Source: Trichopria drosophilae | Taxonomy: Eukaryota > Arthropoda > Insecta > Hymenoptera > Diapriidae | Direction: 5' to 3' | Length of the DNA stretch: 64,000 bases | NCBI GenBank assembly: GCA_030407085.1 | Contig: CM059587.1 | Coordinates: forward strand, 84,085,001-84,149,000 | Shown: positions 33,801 to 46,444 of the stretch, in pieces | How positions within the stretch are numbered: position 1 is the stretch's first letter | Layout of the letters: each line of letters begins with the position of its first letter | Made by a program: the position numbers and the translations under genes | The notes under the pieces: generated by a model | What the model was told of the DNA's origin: nothing | The model's database searches: none | What the model saw: only the letters and a program-made list of their open reading frames with translations

Positions 33801-36800
33801 GTGGCTACGAAAACCGAAATCGCGATACTTACGGGGAAGCTGATCCCGATTGAAATCACAATGCGGGCTGGTCCTTGCGAGATACAGACAAGTAGAATAA
33901 TAAAATACTTGGGGATAACTTTGGATACAAGGCTGACGTACCGTCAACACCTCAACAACGCAGCTAATAAAGTGGAACAAGTTACATTGGTACTCAGCAG
34001 GCTTATGGCCAATACCACAGGACCGAGTCAAAATAAGAGGAGACTCCTAATGGCGACTGCACAGTCAAGCATGCTCTATGGCTCCGAGATCTAGGCTGAT
34101 GCGACAAAAATAAAGCAAAATAGGGCCATTCTAGCAAAAGCGCAAAGGAAGACAGCTCTTAGGGTGACTAGCTCCTACAGGACAGTGTCTGCAGAAGCAG
34201 TGATTGCGGGAATCATACCTATTGATCTTCTCGCCCAGGAGAGAAGAGATAGGTTTAAACAGCAAACCGCGGAGGGCATCAATAATGTGACCGAGGCAGT
34301 ACGGGAAAAAACGCTTTTTAGGTGGCAGAAAGGGTGGGAGGAATCGACAAGTGGCAGATGCACCGCCACGCTCATAAAACAAGTTGCTCCATGGTTCCAG
34401 CGGAAACACGGGGAAGTTAGTTTTTACTTGACCCAATTCCTTGCTGGCCACGGCTATTTTCGTGCATTTCTTTTCTCTATGGGGAAAACGAGTACGCCAA
34501 GCTGCAAGTATTGTCCTGAAGCACGCGACAACGCTCGGGCTCTTCAGCCCAGAAAACGCCGCAGCAGCGATGCTGACGGACGCCAACACAAGGACGGTAG
34601 TGGCTATGTATGTCAAAAATATATTACGAACTAAGAAAAGAGAAGAGTGCCTCGAGTAGGATTAACCTCCAGTACAACAGGAAACAGAGGAGCCGAAATA
34701 GGCGCAGACGACCCCGACCCACTCGGAAGTAATGCCAACACGGTTCCGGAGTGGGTCCAACGATGGAAAATGGGGGGGGGGGATTTTTTAGTGCGGTCGG
34801 CGTGAGTGCCAATCCCACAATATTTGCCTTTTTGAAGGTTTTCACCCTCGGAAAAACAAAAACTGTGGCGACCAAGTCAAAGAAAATTATAATTTTAAAA
34901 TACATAAAGACAATATTCCTGCGCAATTTGGAGTGTCAAAAAATACAATAATTTGCAAATATTTTCACATAATGAGAGCTGAGGTATATAGTGTAAATTT
35001 AAATTAGTGACAATTACAAAATGAACAGTAGTTAACATAACACATCATAAATAATAGGCAACATTTATTTTATATTTGTGCTAATCTTAAAACATAAAGT
35101 TTTTGAATTATTTACGTTGATTACTTGTAACCCATTTGTCAATAAGTAACAGTTGTGACCGCTGGACATAAAAATTACAGCTACCAGAGTTGAATAACAG
35201 AGAAGAATACTTACATAATATTATATTCTAAAATCACAAATTCAGGCTGATACTACTTTGGACATTACCTTTACAGACCATCGGTATTTGAAACTACAAA
35301 TAGAATTTGCATTAAAATATACGTCTTACTCAATCGATGATCATAATGTCAGACAATAATGTCGGATAGATTTCAATGTGGTTGTCGAATGATCACGATA
35401 CTGGTTGAGAAAATTGGTGACAACGATATCAGATGGCAACAGATTCATATCGCTGTTCTTCCTGAGCAGAAATTTATTGAAGCCCTCATCAGACCCGTAA
35501 TGTTGTGGTCAGGCCCTGATCAGCGCCGTAATAAATATCTACTCTGGTTCTTTTATGGAGTACATCTTTTGTACATCTGATAGGAATTGGGTTAAAGAAA
35601 ACTTATTTAAAGCCTGACGCTATTTACAATCCGTGTGAGTCGAATTTAGATTTGTCTCTTATATAATTAATAGGTATATAATGTTTTTTTTCTAATGTTG
35701 GATCGCCATTGGAAAGATTGCTAAACAAGTAATCAATTTCATATGTTCAACCATTTTTGAGGCCCAAATTTATCCCATCTAAATCCACTCTAAAAAGTGG
35801 TGAAAAAAGTATCCTCGTGGGCGTTCATGGGTGAATTACAGTAGAGTCCCGGTATAATTGCATCCCGCTATATTTGCATCCCAGCATATTTGTCTGTCAC
35901 CGCTCTCGTGTTCCCCCACTTTGCGGGCTGCGGCCTTAGGAAGGGCCTGCTGTGACGCCATGAGCATAGATCGATTGAGGAGAGTGGGAGAAGCGGCGCT
36001 CCCCTTCGTTTGACAAATATAAGTAGACGGTAGGGGAAGTAGAGGATCCGAGCGGACAAATATACCGGGACTCTATTGTACTACTATAAGGACACGTTTG
36101 ACATGCGGCTCTTATAAAATCCGAGCTACACCGATCACGCACGATTGTACGAACCGAGCTCCCGAATCACTCGTGCGGAGTGTAATTTTTTAATTTCTTG
36201 ACTTATTTATGTATTAGTATAATTTATACCATTTCAGTAATTGTGCAATAATTATGAATCAAGCCACTGACCGGCAATAAAACGGTCATAAAAAAATAAA
36301 TGATGAAATTTTTACACCATTTCTACATTGAAAGAAATTGTATAACAATTTTTACTATTCTGACTCCGAGGACAACCCTGTAATTGTGTTAATATTCACT
36401 AAAATAATAGTATCCAATGTTCTTACTTTTCACCCAACGTTTTATTATTGCCGTATTTTAGCCGAGAAATTACATTTTTCAAATTTTATACGTTTATATA
36501 ACATGGCAAAGAATCTTATAAACAGATCCCATCTTCTGTTTACATGAATGAGGTACCACTACTACGTAATGTAGTGTACATATTTTATATACACTGAGAG
36601 AAATTTTGTAGTAAATTATGTGTAAAACTACAAGGAGAGAACTATCGAGTGTTTTTGCAATGGGTCACCTTCATCGGAAAAGATGCCAGGCTTTACCATG
36701 AGAAGTTACTGTGGCTTCATATTATTTTTGTATCAAATTACAAGTAATTACAGCATAGATTCGGTTCATAATATTTTTGTACAAGTTTGTGTTCTTGAGA

Positions 36801-38667
36801 GCCTTGTTCCCTTACAATGGCACCCATCGTATTTTTCGCTGGGTCTCTTGGAAAAAATCTATACGTGTATCACAAACGAATACTATGGAATTTACCTACG
36901 GTATATTTCCTAGGTATTTCGATCCGTGTAAGGGAAATTACGATTCTGCAGTGGACATTTGAGGATAGACTTGCAGGTTAACAACATTTCGAAGATTGAA
37001 TAATAATTTTGAAAAGTTCGATCCGTAGTCTAAAACAAATTATGCCATATGTACATGAATGAAGACTCGTGTCTTATAGTGGAAGCCACGATGAAGACAA
37101 ATATAGATCTTAGAGCATCGTATACGTTCCTAACGATGAAAAACGTAATTAAATTGTAGGGATCTTTTAGTACGCATACGATATCACTATTTTTATTGGT
37201 AATCACGAACATTTTTACTATTCTGACTACTAACGTTTTTTCTCAAGAGCATTGTAAATTTAATAAGCTTATATATTTTTTATTCTGGTATTACAGAACA
37301 GTATAAAATAGTACATTACGATACAAGTGTGCTAAGTAGGTGATTCGCGCACGCGTATCGTATACTATTTTTTTTTAACGTGTGAGTATTTACTTAGCGC
37401 ACGGTGCACGAATGTTCTAGATTGCACGGAAAACAGTGTGCTAAGTGAGCACTTAGAGCACGGAGTTAAAAAAATATATTTAAAGAATTACATTTATTTT
37501 CAAAAAATTACGGTTGTTGCAAGTCTGATCTTAAGTTCCTAGGGAAGATAGATATAACGTCCCCTAACATTTTCTCTCAGTGTACATTTGGAACAGTGTA
37601 TAACATTTTTTAAATTTTACGACCGCTGTTAATAATAATTTTAAATACAATTTCTCGTTAATGTCGGTCATCGTACTAAATTGTAAACAAAATCTAAATC
37701 AAAATTTCTACGATAAAACATATTTTTCACATTAAATATTAATTTTATTTTGCTAAAGAAGTTAAAATTGTACATATTTTTTTCCAGTAAAATTTTAATT
37801 AATGTGTTTCGCAGGTTTGCCAACGATCTAGATAATACCTTCACGTGGGTTCAATTTCTTCAATTTTTCGTCAGTATGGTGGTGACATGCACAACTATTT
37901 ATCAATTGTCAATGGAAAGCGTTGCTAGCTTTGGATTTCTCATGGCATTTTTTTTCCTTATCTGCATGCTTCTCGAAATGTACATGTTCTGTTGGTATGG
38001 TAACGAGATTATTCTTGATGTGAGTATTCTTAGTTTCATTACTCAGGTCGCAAACAAATTAATTTGTATATAATTTTCTGTCATATTTTTTAATATGCGG
38101 ACTGTAAATTTTTGTAATAAATCAGATACTTACTACTGTTTAAGTAATAAATCCAATATCCATTCGAGGTAATGTTTACATTGTCAACTTTATTACATTT
38201 CAAGTTAATCTGAAATTTTCACAAGATGTTATTTAAAAATATGTTATCAACATAACAGTTAATGATCGAAAATTATGAGTGAATTTTATATTTAATCTTA
38301 ACTTTCACCATAAGAGTCTCAGCGCAGCTGATGCCATCTATGAAATGGATTGGACGAGTATGCGGCTAAGTTCCAAAAAACAATTGGTCATGATGCTTTT
38401 GAGGATGTCTAAGCCCATTCAGATGACTGGAGGCCATTTTATTGTTTGGGACTTGGACTCCTTCATAGGGGTAAATATCCCAATGCAAATCATTTCAACA
38501 ATGCCCAATTCTATAATAACAAAATAAAAATGATTTTGTCGAATATAAAGCAAACCTCAACTAAATTATTTTTCAGTACAAGTCAAGTTTATTACTTTTT
38601 CTAACATTTCCAGATTTTGAAAACATCGTATTCGATATTCAACGTTCTTCAGCGTACGTCAAGTTAA
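30864..38667 (+). CDS. Odorant receptor 1 (7tm_6), 5 coding exons, 403 aa
   Basis: Coding exons are 30864-31261, 31613-32011, 37815-38019, 38315-38470 and 38614-38667 (stop TAA), with phases 2-2-0-0. This is a ligand-binding seven-helix channel subunit of insect olfactory neurons, inverted (N-terminus inside) and working with Orco. Exon 1 encodes TM1-TM2 (FPTVFFIYKFTGFWPP; YTAFIFFMMSTVNITEVLY). Exon 2 has MNAWYPYD in the second extracellular loop and TM4 (ATACLIIGFMMQTC). Exon 3 carries TM5-6 (FFVSMVVTCTTIYQLSM; MYMFCWYGNEIIL). Exons 4-5 have the family signature DAIYEMDWTSM, LMRMSKP-type helix and a SYSIFNVLQRTSS terminus. The start is the first ATG and matches the two paralogues. A 5.8 kb intron 2 holds an R1 LINE relic and two MITEs but all splice sites are intact. 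AATAAA at 38752. Length is normal for the family. Confidence 0.93.
33295..34659 (+). pseudogene. R1-clade LINE ORF2 relic inside odorant receptor 1 intron 2
   Basis: Plus-strand segments in shifting frames read QYGFRSGYSTIHSIA, LVVTLYVKNDFNSVRWTDIV, LDDYLNDRRLVYETTEGS, VTAGVAQGSVIGPDLWN and VGFVDDVVAII (active box FVDD), then the thumb (IIKYLGITLDTRLTY). The C-terminal region has FYLTQFLAGHGYFRAFL, CKYC and a final VVAMYVKNILRTKKREE. VTAGxAQGSVxGPDLWN and the last helix are characteristic of R1 elements, which normally insert in 28S rDNA; this copy is elsewhere. Stops at 33716 and 34092 and several frameshifts make it dead. It shares orientation with the host gene. The 161-codon minus-strand ORF opposite is a shadow. 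Confidence 0.85.
35839..36078. mobile_element. Pogo-like MITE (CAGTAGAGTCCCGGTATA ends)
   Basis: CAGTAGAGTCCCGGTATAAT at the left and TATACCGGGACTCTATTG at the right are inverted, with TA on both sides (35837-35838, 36079-36080). It has a second near-terminal repeat ATATTTG(C/T). It is 240 bp and lies in intron 2 of odorant receptor 1. Confidence 0.75.
36592..37582. mobile_element. CACTGAGAG-ended element, 991 bp
   Basis: CACTGAGAGAAATTTTG at the left end faces CATTTTCTCTCAGTG at the right end, the same termini as the smaller copies at 48066 and 57838, but the interior is different. It contains a TTAGCGCAC/GTGCTAAGT word repeated several times between 37320 and 37470. No transposase is visible. 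It lies in intron 2 of odorant receptor 1, 230 bp before exon 3. Confidence 0.55.
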
Positions 38668-39358
38668 ACCGACGTAAACAAATAGCACACGTACTTGGAA
38701 AAGGACAAAAATACTCTATATTGTACATAAACTCTAATAATAACGATATCAATAAAAATAGTGGCGATAATTAGTGCATTTTATTTTTGTAACTCTGTAT
38801 TATTGTTTCGTTAGTAATTTCTAAATATATACTGACACGGAGATTCTTTGTAGTTTTCGGTTTCTACTCTATTAATTTAAAAAATCGTTTCAAAATACTT
38901 GGAATTTGATTTTTGAAGACTTTTTATTCTTCGTATATCGAACTGATATACATTTTACTACAGGTGCCGTTAACGAACGGATCTTGCCAGTAATTAGATT
39001 AAAACTTATCTATTCACGCTACTTGCCGTTACTAGCAAAACCACGGAAGCAAACTACCTCGTTATACCATTAATTATAGATACAATGCTGCAAGAGGAAA
39101 TTGTATGTTGCACGAAAGCTAAATACCATTTAATAACACCACCCACAGTGTTCGATGGATCGGACAAACTAGTATGAAAAACCCCGAGTACAGAATACAT
39201 GATGTTCGGTTTCACAAGTACAACCGAACTAAACTAAACCGTAACATCTTTCGATCGGATGTTACGATTTCAAATTCAGTAAAAGAAGTTTGATGACGAA
39301 TCAAACAAAGTACTATTTTGAAATTTAGTCACCGTTTCCTCACAGTGAGGATATAACG

Positions 39359-42300
39359 ATGGATAACGACGGCCTTCACATCGAAAATCAAGTGCTGCCA
39401 GGTGTATTTACCATTTTTAAATCCATTGGACTTTGGTACCCGATGGATTGGCCAGATCAGAAGAGGCAGATTTACAATTGCTATACAGTGTTAGTCGTTC
39501 TACTATTGTGCAGCGCAAGCATGACAGAAATTTTATACTTTGCATTGAGTGTCGATAGTTTTGATGAGGCATTGGCTGATGATATTTGTGTAGTTTTGCC
39601 AGCCATTAACAACAGTATGAAAATACTGTTCTTTTTGGCAAATCGCAAAGATATTATTAAGCTGATTAACGCGTGCTTTAACGAACGTTGGTGCAAACGT
39701 CGGAGTTCTGAAGAAGAGGATATACGAATCGAATTCGAAAGTAGTTCCAGGTTTGGAATCATAAAAAAATCTAATTTTTGCATTTTCTACTAAATTCAAT
39801 GATTTAGTTTTTAATAAGTACATATTATTACAGGAAGAACGTTGTAGCAATGGCAGGTCTTCTTCTAGTCTGTTTTCTGACATTGTGGGCTCGTGTGTAT
39901 ATCGATAACGACGAATTGCAATTACCACTCAACGCATGGTTGCCTTACAGCACAGATACACCATTTACCTGGTGGTTAACTTATGTTTATCAGACTTTCG
40001 CATGCATCACTACTTGTTTCGGATACGTAGGTAATGCTTGTCTTATTGCTGGGTTCATGCTGCAAGCTCGTATGCAACTCAAACTTTTGAAAATTCGGAT
40101 AAGTAAGCTGCCAATATTAATTAATAGCGCAAGAATGTCTGGTGAAAAACGAAAAGACTTAAGTTTAATCGAAAAGAACTTCATCGTCCAGTGCATACGA
40201 GACCATAAATATATTTTGAGGTATATATAGCTGCATTACGAAATCGACGTAGTATACTTGCTTGTCATTTACACAAGTAGAGTTAGTCAACGAGATGTAC
40301 CGCATCGTAAATTTAGGAATTTTATTCTACGCAATAAGAAAAGCTGATCGCCTTCGCAGAGGAAGGTTTCATTATTCCGTTATTTACGTGCTTTATCTGT
40401 ACAGTACTCCTTTTCATAATGTCGCAATATAGAATCCGATTTCAAAATTGTATCGATATTTCGTAATATAAGAATGTATCAACAGGTCGTTTACTGGTAG
40501 AAAAATGGTTTATTTTTTAGACTATTCGATTACAATGACTAGCTAAACATCATAACCCTGTCGATTTAAAAAAAATGGTACATTAACTTGTTTGATCAGT
40601 GACTTAATACTAAGTAATTGAAGATTCACTTTTTCTAGTCAAGAGTCACATCCTATCTTATGGACATCTTAGTTTCGGCAAACTCAAGTTTCTCATGGAT
40701 ATTTGTGTTTTTAAAAGAAAACCTAATGAGCCTTTCCGACTGCTTAAGAACTGGACGGATTTGCTGGTAGTCTACCCAGTTTTTATCCATTTTTTGTTTT
40801 GTAGTCCTGAAAATCCAGGAGCTCATCAAAGGATTATTTTGTTTTTCTTCACTAACATCTGTAGTCAGACGGTAGAGTCAATCGTCATTCTTGAATTAAT
40901 TGCATGCTCTGCAATTACTTTGATGTCAGATTGACTGTGTGATCAGTTATAGATTTCCGCTCGTTCACCCGCAAATTACTGAAGTATGTAAGGGATGCTG
41001 GCAATTGGGATGAGAAATATCCAACCCCACGTCCTTCTCTGATTTAGATCTGCATGCTGAAGTATAAATGACCCGAATTGACCCCTTTAGAGACTGAGTA
41101 CCAGCTGGGATCCGACCAGGTTAATATAATTAAAAAATCGGGATGGGTTCTGTCTGGAATCCAGCCGGGCAAGCCCAACACATTCCAATTCCGAAAATAG
41201 CTAGGGTAACCTATAGTCGGGTCCCGACCACAGCCCGATCGGTATCGCAAAACTGACCGTTCAGTAGTCAGGGAAGCATAACAAGCCCGGTCAGATCCCG
41301 GACACAACCAGGGTAACCCGAATGGATTCTATTTGTAGACTGGCTGAAAATTCTACTTGGGTGTGAACCAATTAAAAATGTTTCTCTAAGGTAGAATTTT
41401 ATATTCCTCCTATTCTATTCTATAAGGTATTTTTATTTTAAATCCTCTGCATAGCGGAAGGGGTTTTGAGTACTCATCGATTACGCCTTCATGGTACCAT
41501 GGTACCCTGCTTGGTTGAGGATATTGATTTATCCTTTTGAATTGTAGAGACACCTGACTGCTACTAATCTGAAGTCCTCCTTTGTGATCACTTGTGCTAT
41601 TTGCAGGTGTAGGGCTGGTAATAGTACTACGAGTAGTTAGATATTGGATCCAATTTAATTTGGTTAGAAAAACCAAAAACTGTTTTCAATATAATTAATT
41701 ATATGTAACCGGTATAAATACCGATCATCTGACATTGATGCGAACAATCTTTTCGTTTCCGTATCTCATTATCATCTACATTAAACATCCTTGTAATTTA
41801 TATTATCCAACAATACCACAAATATTATCTGATATTATTCATCGCCTGCACAGCACAATCCGATCCGTGATGTTTTAAGGAACTCCCGAGGACGTCCAAG
41901 TGTCCCTTTTTTGTCCGTGGCAGCTCCTAAGGATATCCGGAAATGAAGTTGTGTTGTATGGGTATAATCAAACCCACAATCTATCAATATTGACCATTAA
42001 CATTTACATCTTCATCACCATTCCTTTCCCGTTAACCTGATCCATTCACATTAATTTTTCATTTTTCTAAAATTGGAATATTTTTAGTGTACAACAATGA
42101 AATTTGATTATTCTCTCCAAACATCTCTTATAAAAGTTGAGTACAGGAATGCCCCCAGCATCCGTTCAGTTAATTTGCAATAATCAAAAGTTTTTTTGGG
42201 GCTATTAATAAAAAAAAGATAACAACAATAACAAAGAATATAACGCAATTGGCGAGCTCAACGACAGTATAATACATGGTGGTTATGCCATTGGTTCCTC

Positions 42301-45300
42301 ATTTCCTTTGTCTACGCCGAAAGTGAAAACCTATGAATCCTAAGCAGGTATACCTGTGAAACGCAAATTTAATGTTTACCTGTTCGACGATCATATCAGA
42401 ACTAGCGCATTACAGAAAGGAGTACTGGAGGATATATGAATAACATTATAGAAATTAATTTAAAAATGTGTACTTACAGGTTCACTCAAAATTTGAACGA
42501 CACCTTTGCGAAAGTCCAGTTTGCCCAGTTTTGTATTAGCATGGTGGTTATTTGCACATGCGTGTATCAACTTTCAATGCAGAAGATTATGACTGTTGGT
42601 TTTGTTATGGTTGCTTTTCTACTTGTTTGCATGACAACAGAAATATTTCTGTTTTGTTGGTATGGAAACGAAATTATTCTACAAGTGAGTAAAGCGAGTA
42701 TTTTTATACTTTTAATAATATAATTTCATGGCAATTAGGAACAAATTTGTATACTGTTTAACATAAAATCATCGCAAGTATAGACGATATAGAGAAAGCA
42801 TAGAGAATACAAAATCATTAAAAGCCCCTATAAAATAGTCGGTATAATGCATACAATGTCTAAATGAATTTTAGAACCAGGACGTTTCGAACCTCTCTAA
42901 GATTCTGCACTTTTTCAATATACAATCCTAAAGAAGAAAACTTGATCCGTTACTAATATTCCAAATCATTTCCGTTACAAGTCAAGGGATACGATCTGGT
43001 CCTGAAGCTTACAGTCAACTGGATAAACTCATTTCTGAACTTCAGGTTCGCAGTGGCCTCGATGTATGCCAATTTAAAAAGTAAACCCTTCAACTTAGAG
43101 ATCACGATTGAAATTTGGTTTCTCCATGCAGACAAATTTGTAGAAAATATGAACAATATACGTACACGGAGAGAAATTAAAAGTACCTTCGGCGCCAAAG
43201 TTCGACAGTCGATGCTTGGCTCTCTCAAACATCGGTAGTAAGCTCCAGAAACTCGGGAGCCAAGCAGCTGCTGCTTGGCAATGGTAAACAGCAGTTACTG
43301 CTGTGTTGCCTAAGCCGCGACTGCCAATGATGCAAGCGCTATTGTTGTTGAAATTACCTTTTAGAAAATGTACCCTGTAGGTGGCACCCAGAGATGCCGA
43401 TTACGTTGTCCAAGCATTGCGCTCGGTAGTTTTTCCTCTTATCGGATAAAATATGTGCACTAGGTATTAGGGATCACCAAATTCCACGATTACAGCGACC
43501 GGGTATCGCCCCCATAGTTTTTCATCTTATCGACTAAATGTCTGGGTATAGCGCTCTGTAGTTTTTCGTGTTATTGATAAAAATATGTGTATTTAATTTT
43601 GGGCAAATTTGGTTCAAACCGATCATCACAGGAAGTTTTAAAGGTTGGAAAAAATATAATTGAAATTGAACAAATTTATTTGAAAAATAAACATAACCTT
43701 AAATATATGCACTTACAGCAGTTAGAAATTACTAACAAATTCTACTTACTCGCAAATCTGACAATGGAGCTTTCCAGCTTCCACTCCTTTAATTTGATTT
43801 GGACGAATTCGTCCATAACACCACTTTAAACAAAATAAATTCGCATAATCTATATTCGCTACCGATCATGTGGCGAGTCATTCTGGCTGGGCAACTTCCA
43901 AAGCTGTCTACACCGAACAGTCCCGTATACCCTACTATATCGACAAGTCGTGATTCTCTAAAAGGGCCCAAGCAGTGATAACTTTGGTCTGTCCGACCAA
44001 TCCACCCGAGAGCCGACCCGCGAATAGTCTAAAATGTCGTTAAAGCGGGAGATAATTCCTTTCCTTTATCCTTTATCCTTATCCTATACTCTATACTACG
44101 AGACTTCAATTTATTTACACCCAGAAACAAGCTCACTACAGACTAACTGGGGTCTTTAAAAAAAGTTAAATTATTACGTCAGCTCATCAAAGTGTCCGTT
44201 TAGAAAATATAATACACATTTTCATACTAGAATGAACCTAATCCATTAACAATTTTCGAATGACTGTACATGAAATCCTTCAAACAACCTTACATTAGTA
44301 TCCCACGTCACCTCTTTGGAACTGATGCTCAATCCAGATCAACAAACATTTTATTCCGATACTTGGTTAGAATTAATTTCCTTGAACGCAAAAATGTCTA
44401 ATATAAATGCAACCAAAATTTGAACTATAATATCCGTACACCGATAAGTGTTTTGATGCGGAAATCTCAGCAAGGATAAATTTGGTCCATGACGCATTTT
44501 GGCCATATATTTGTAGCTAATAAAACACCAACAATAGCTGCAATGTCACGGATGGAAAATGTTTCGTTTTCGTGGGATTACGTAGGAAGGAGATATTCCT
44601 TCAATGACAGCATCCGAAATAAATTTATAAGAGATCGAGCATATTTCCCAATCTTTACAACAAATATTTTTATTTGTCTGTCATAACCTCACTTTTTTAC
44701 AAATGTGTTCTAAATAGATAATTTTGTGAAAATTACCACGTTCAAAGTAAAAATACATCGAAAAGTGTCTACCGCAACAAAAAAAATAACACCTGTTTAG
44801 ATCAACATTGCAAGACGTTACAACTTTCCAGACAACCACTTAGGCAATGAAATAGTAGTTTACGTATCTAGGGCGAAAACAGAGGCATTGCAACGAGGGC
44901 GACACGTGGGCCGAGCAGAAGGAAAAGAGTGCTGCTTGCAGCAATCCCGCAATGACGCCCACTAAATGACGTAACCAGACGAGAAAAATTTTGTCGACCC
45001 GCCGGTTGTAAAACTCGATTTCTCGGCCTACGACGAAACCTTCGGCCGCGAATTATCCTACGTCAATCAGATCAAAAAATACATTACTGGTCACGGGTGA
45101 TTTCCGACGACTGTGATTGTTACCCTCACTTCGCTCGGGCGGCAAACTTCACAATCGTCGAAGATCGATAACAGAGCCCTTGGCACATAATGTACTATTA
45201 TTCCGCCCGGTGACGCTCATGTTTATCAGACCGGGCGGAAATCGCGCACTTTCCGCCACCTTTTTCGGCGGAAAGATGGACTATTCGTGCGGGTGTGACA

Positions 45301-46444
45301 AAAATATTTTTTCCATTTCGTTCAATGTTTGTTTAACATACATTCCGTCATTGAATTGCTATGGGTATTTTTTTTATAAAATGTTATAAAATTATATTTT
45401 TTAATAAAGTTGATAAAATTAGTCTTCTAATAATACAACAAGTTTCTTCCAATAGAAACAACTGTCACGTTTTAAATCGATTCAGGTTATCCCAATTAAT
45501 TCGTTTCCTAAATTATACTTCAAACTTAGGAAATTAAGCATTCTGCATAATGTAATCTCCGATTATATAATTGTACGCCAAATCGATAATAATTTATGTA
45601 AAAAGAATCGCATTTTATGTAACATGTGATTAGATAGGGCGGTGTCTAAAATTCAATTTTGACGAACGCGTTGCATACATTATATTCTTCCTACCTCCGT
45701 ACGCACAACTCGTTTTTCCGCATATAAATAAGTGCAAAAGTAGTATATTACGTATCTCGGGCGAACACGAAGTCATTGTAATAAGCCTCATGAGGGAGGT
45801 CGAGGGGGTAAAAACTGCTGATCATCGAAAAGTCCCTAATATCGCCCGAATGTATGCAATGCGTCTCCGACCGCTATATGTACACTATTTTTCGTCACAC
45901 TTGTATGACGATGAAATTAGCGGTCGCGCAAATAAAAAGCCCGCCGAGCAGCAGAAATGCTCGATCGCCCTTTGCACATGCGCAGAACGCAGTTGTGGTA
46001 CTGGGCGGGAATTGACGCCTTTCCGACTATTTTACCGGCACGTAAAGATCGCACTGATCGAGGTCTATTTAATTTGATATATTATAAAAACATATCTTAC
46101 GCACTAAAAATGGTGCGCATACATGTATCAAAAATATTCTTCAATCTCTTTAATTACACTTTTAGAGTCTGAATATTGCGGATACCATTTACGAAATGAA
46201 TTGGCTAGAGCTAAACCCAAGTTCAAAGCAATACTTAATCACAATGATGACATGTTTACTGAGACCAATTGAAATGACAGGTGGCCCCATTGTTACCTGG
46301 AACCTCGATTCATTTATTGCAGTAAGTTTTAAATAAACAGTCCAACGGTAACACATTCTACATACAACGTTTTTCTTTACTTTCTAGATATTGAAAGCAT
46401 CGTACTCGGTGTTTAATGTCTTGCAGCGAACAACAATAACGTAA
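39359..46444 (+). CDS. Odorant receptor 2 (7tm_6), 5 coding exons, 398 aa
   Basis: Coding exons are 39359-39750, 39834-40220, 42480-42684, 46166-46321 and 46388-46444 (stop TAA), with the same phases (2-2-0-0) as its neighbours and identical exon 3 and 4 lengths. It starts MDNDGLHIENQVLPGVFTIF. TM2 is near VLVVLLLCSASMTEILYFAL. Exon 2 has LPLNAWLPYSTDTPFTWWLT and NACLIAGFMLQAR. Exon 3 has CISMVVICTCVYQLSMQK and EIFLFCWYGNEII. Exons 4-5 have ADTIYEMNWLELNPSSKQ, MTGGPIVTWNLDSFIA and SYSVFNVLQRTTIT. It lies 691 bp downstream of receptor 1's stop. Intron 3 is 3.5 kb with CpG-rich duplicated DNA near its end. DTIYEMNW departs slightly from the usual DAIYExDW but all structural landmarks are present. 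AATAAA at 46595. The ligand cannot be inferred. Confidence 0.93.
40221..42479. other. Odorant receptor 2 intron 2, no gene recognised
   Basis: A GC-richer patch at 41060-41330 (many CCCGG/CCGGG words) is of unknown origin. At about 42128 TATAAAAG is followed about 38 bp later by TTCAGTT, resembling a core promoter such as one in a solo LTR, but no LTR ends could be set. Confidence 0.35.
42685..46165. other. Odorant receptor 2 intron 3, repeat-bearing
   Basis: Contains a pyrimidine-rich CCTTTATCCTTTATCC tract near 44058-44085 and the CpG-rich pair at 44862-45290 and 45745-46075. No additional receptor exon was found. Confidence 0.5.
44862..46075. repeat. Pair of related CpG-rich segments
   Basis: 44862-45290 and 45745-46075 share a start (TTTACGTATCTAGGGCGAAA against ATTACGTATCTCGGGCGAAC), a middle with GGGCGGAA/GGGCGGGAATT, and an end (CTTTCCGCCACCTTTTTCGG against CTTTCCGACTATTTTACCGG). 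Both are much richer in CG dinucleotides than the surrounding AT-rich intron. Copy 1 also has a hairpin around 45104-45160 (CGACGACTGTGATTGT / ACAATCGTCG). Type unknown. Confidence 0.5.

Noticed and set aside
34131..34616. 161-codon minus-strand ORF
   Set aside because: Antisense shadow of the R1 ORF2 relic, which has recognisable motifs on the plus strand.
40695..40934. 79-codon ORF in receptor 2 intron 2 as an extra receptor exon
   Set aside because: No 7tm_6 motif and no suitable splice sites; exon 2 joins directly in phase to exon 3 at 42480.
42120..42180. Solo LTR promoter (TATAAAAG plus TTCAGTT)
   Set aside because: No TG...CA ends, target duplication or second copy could be found in the window.
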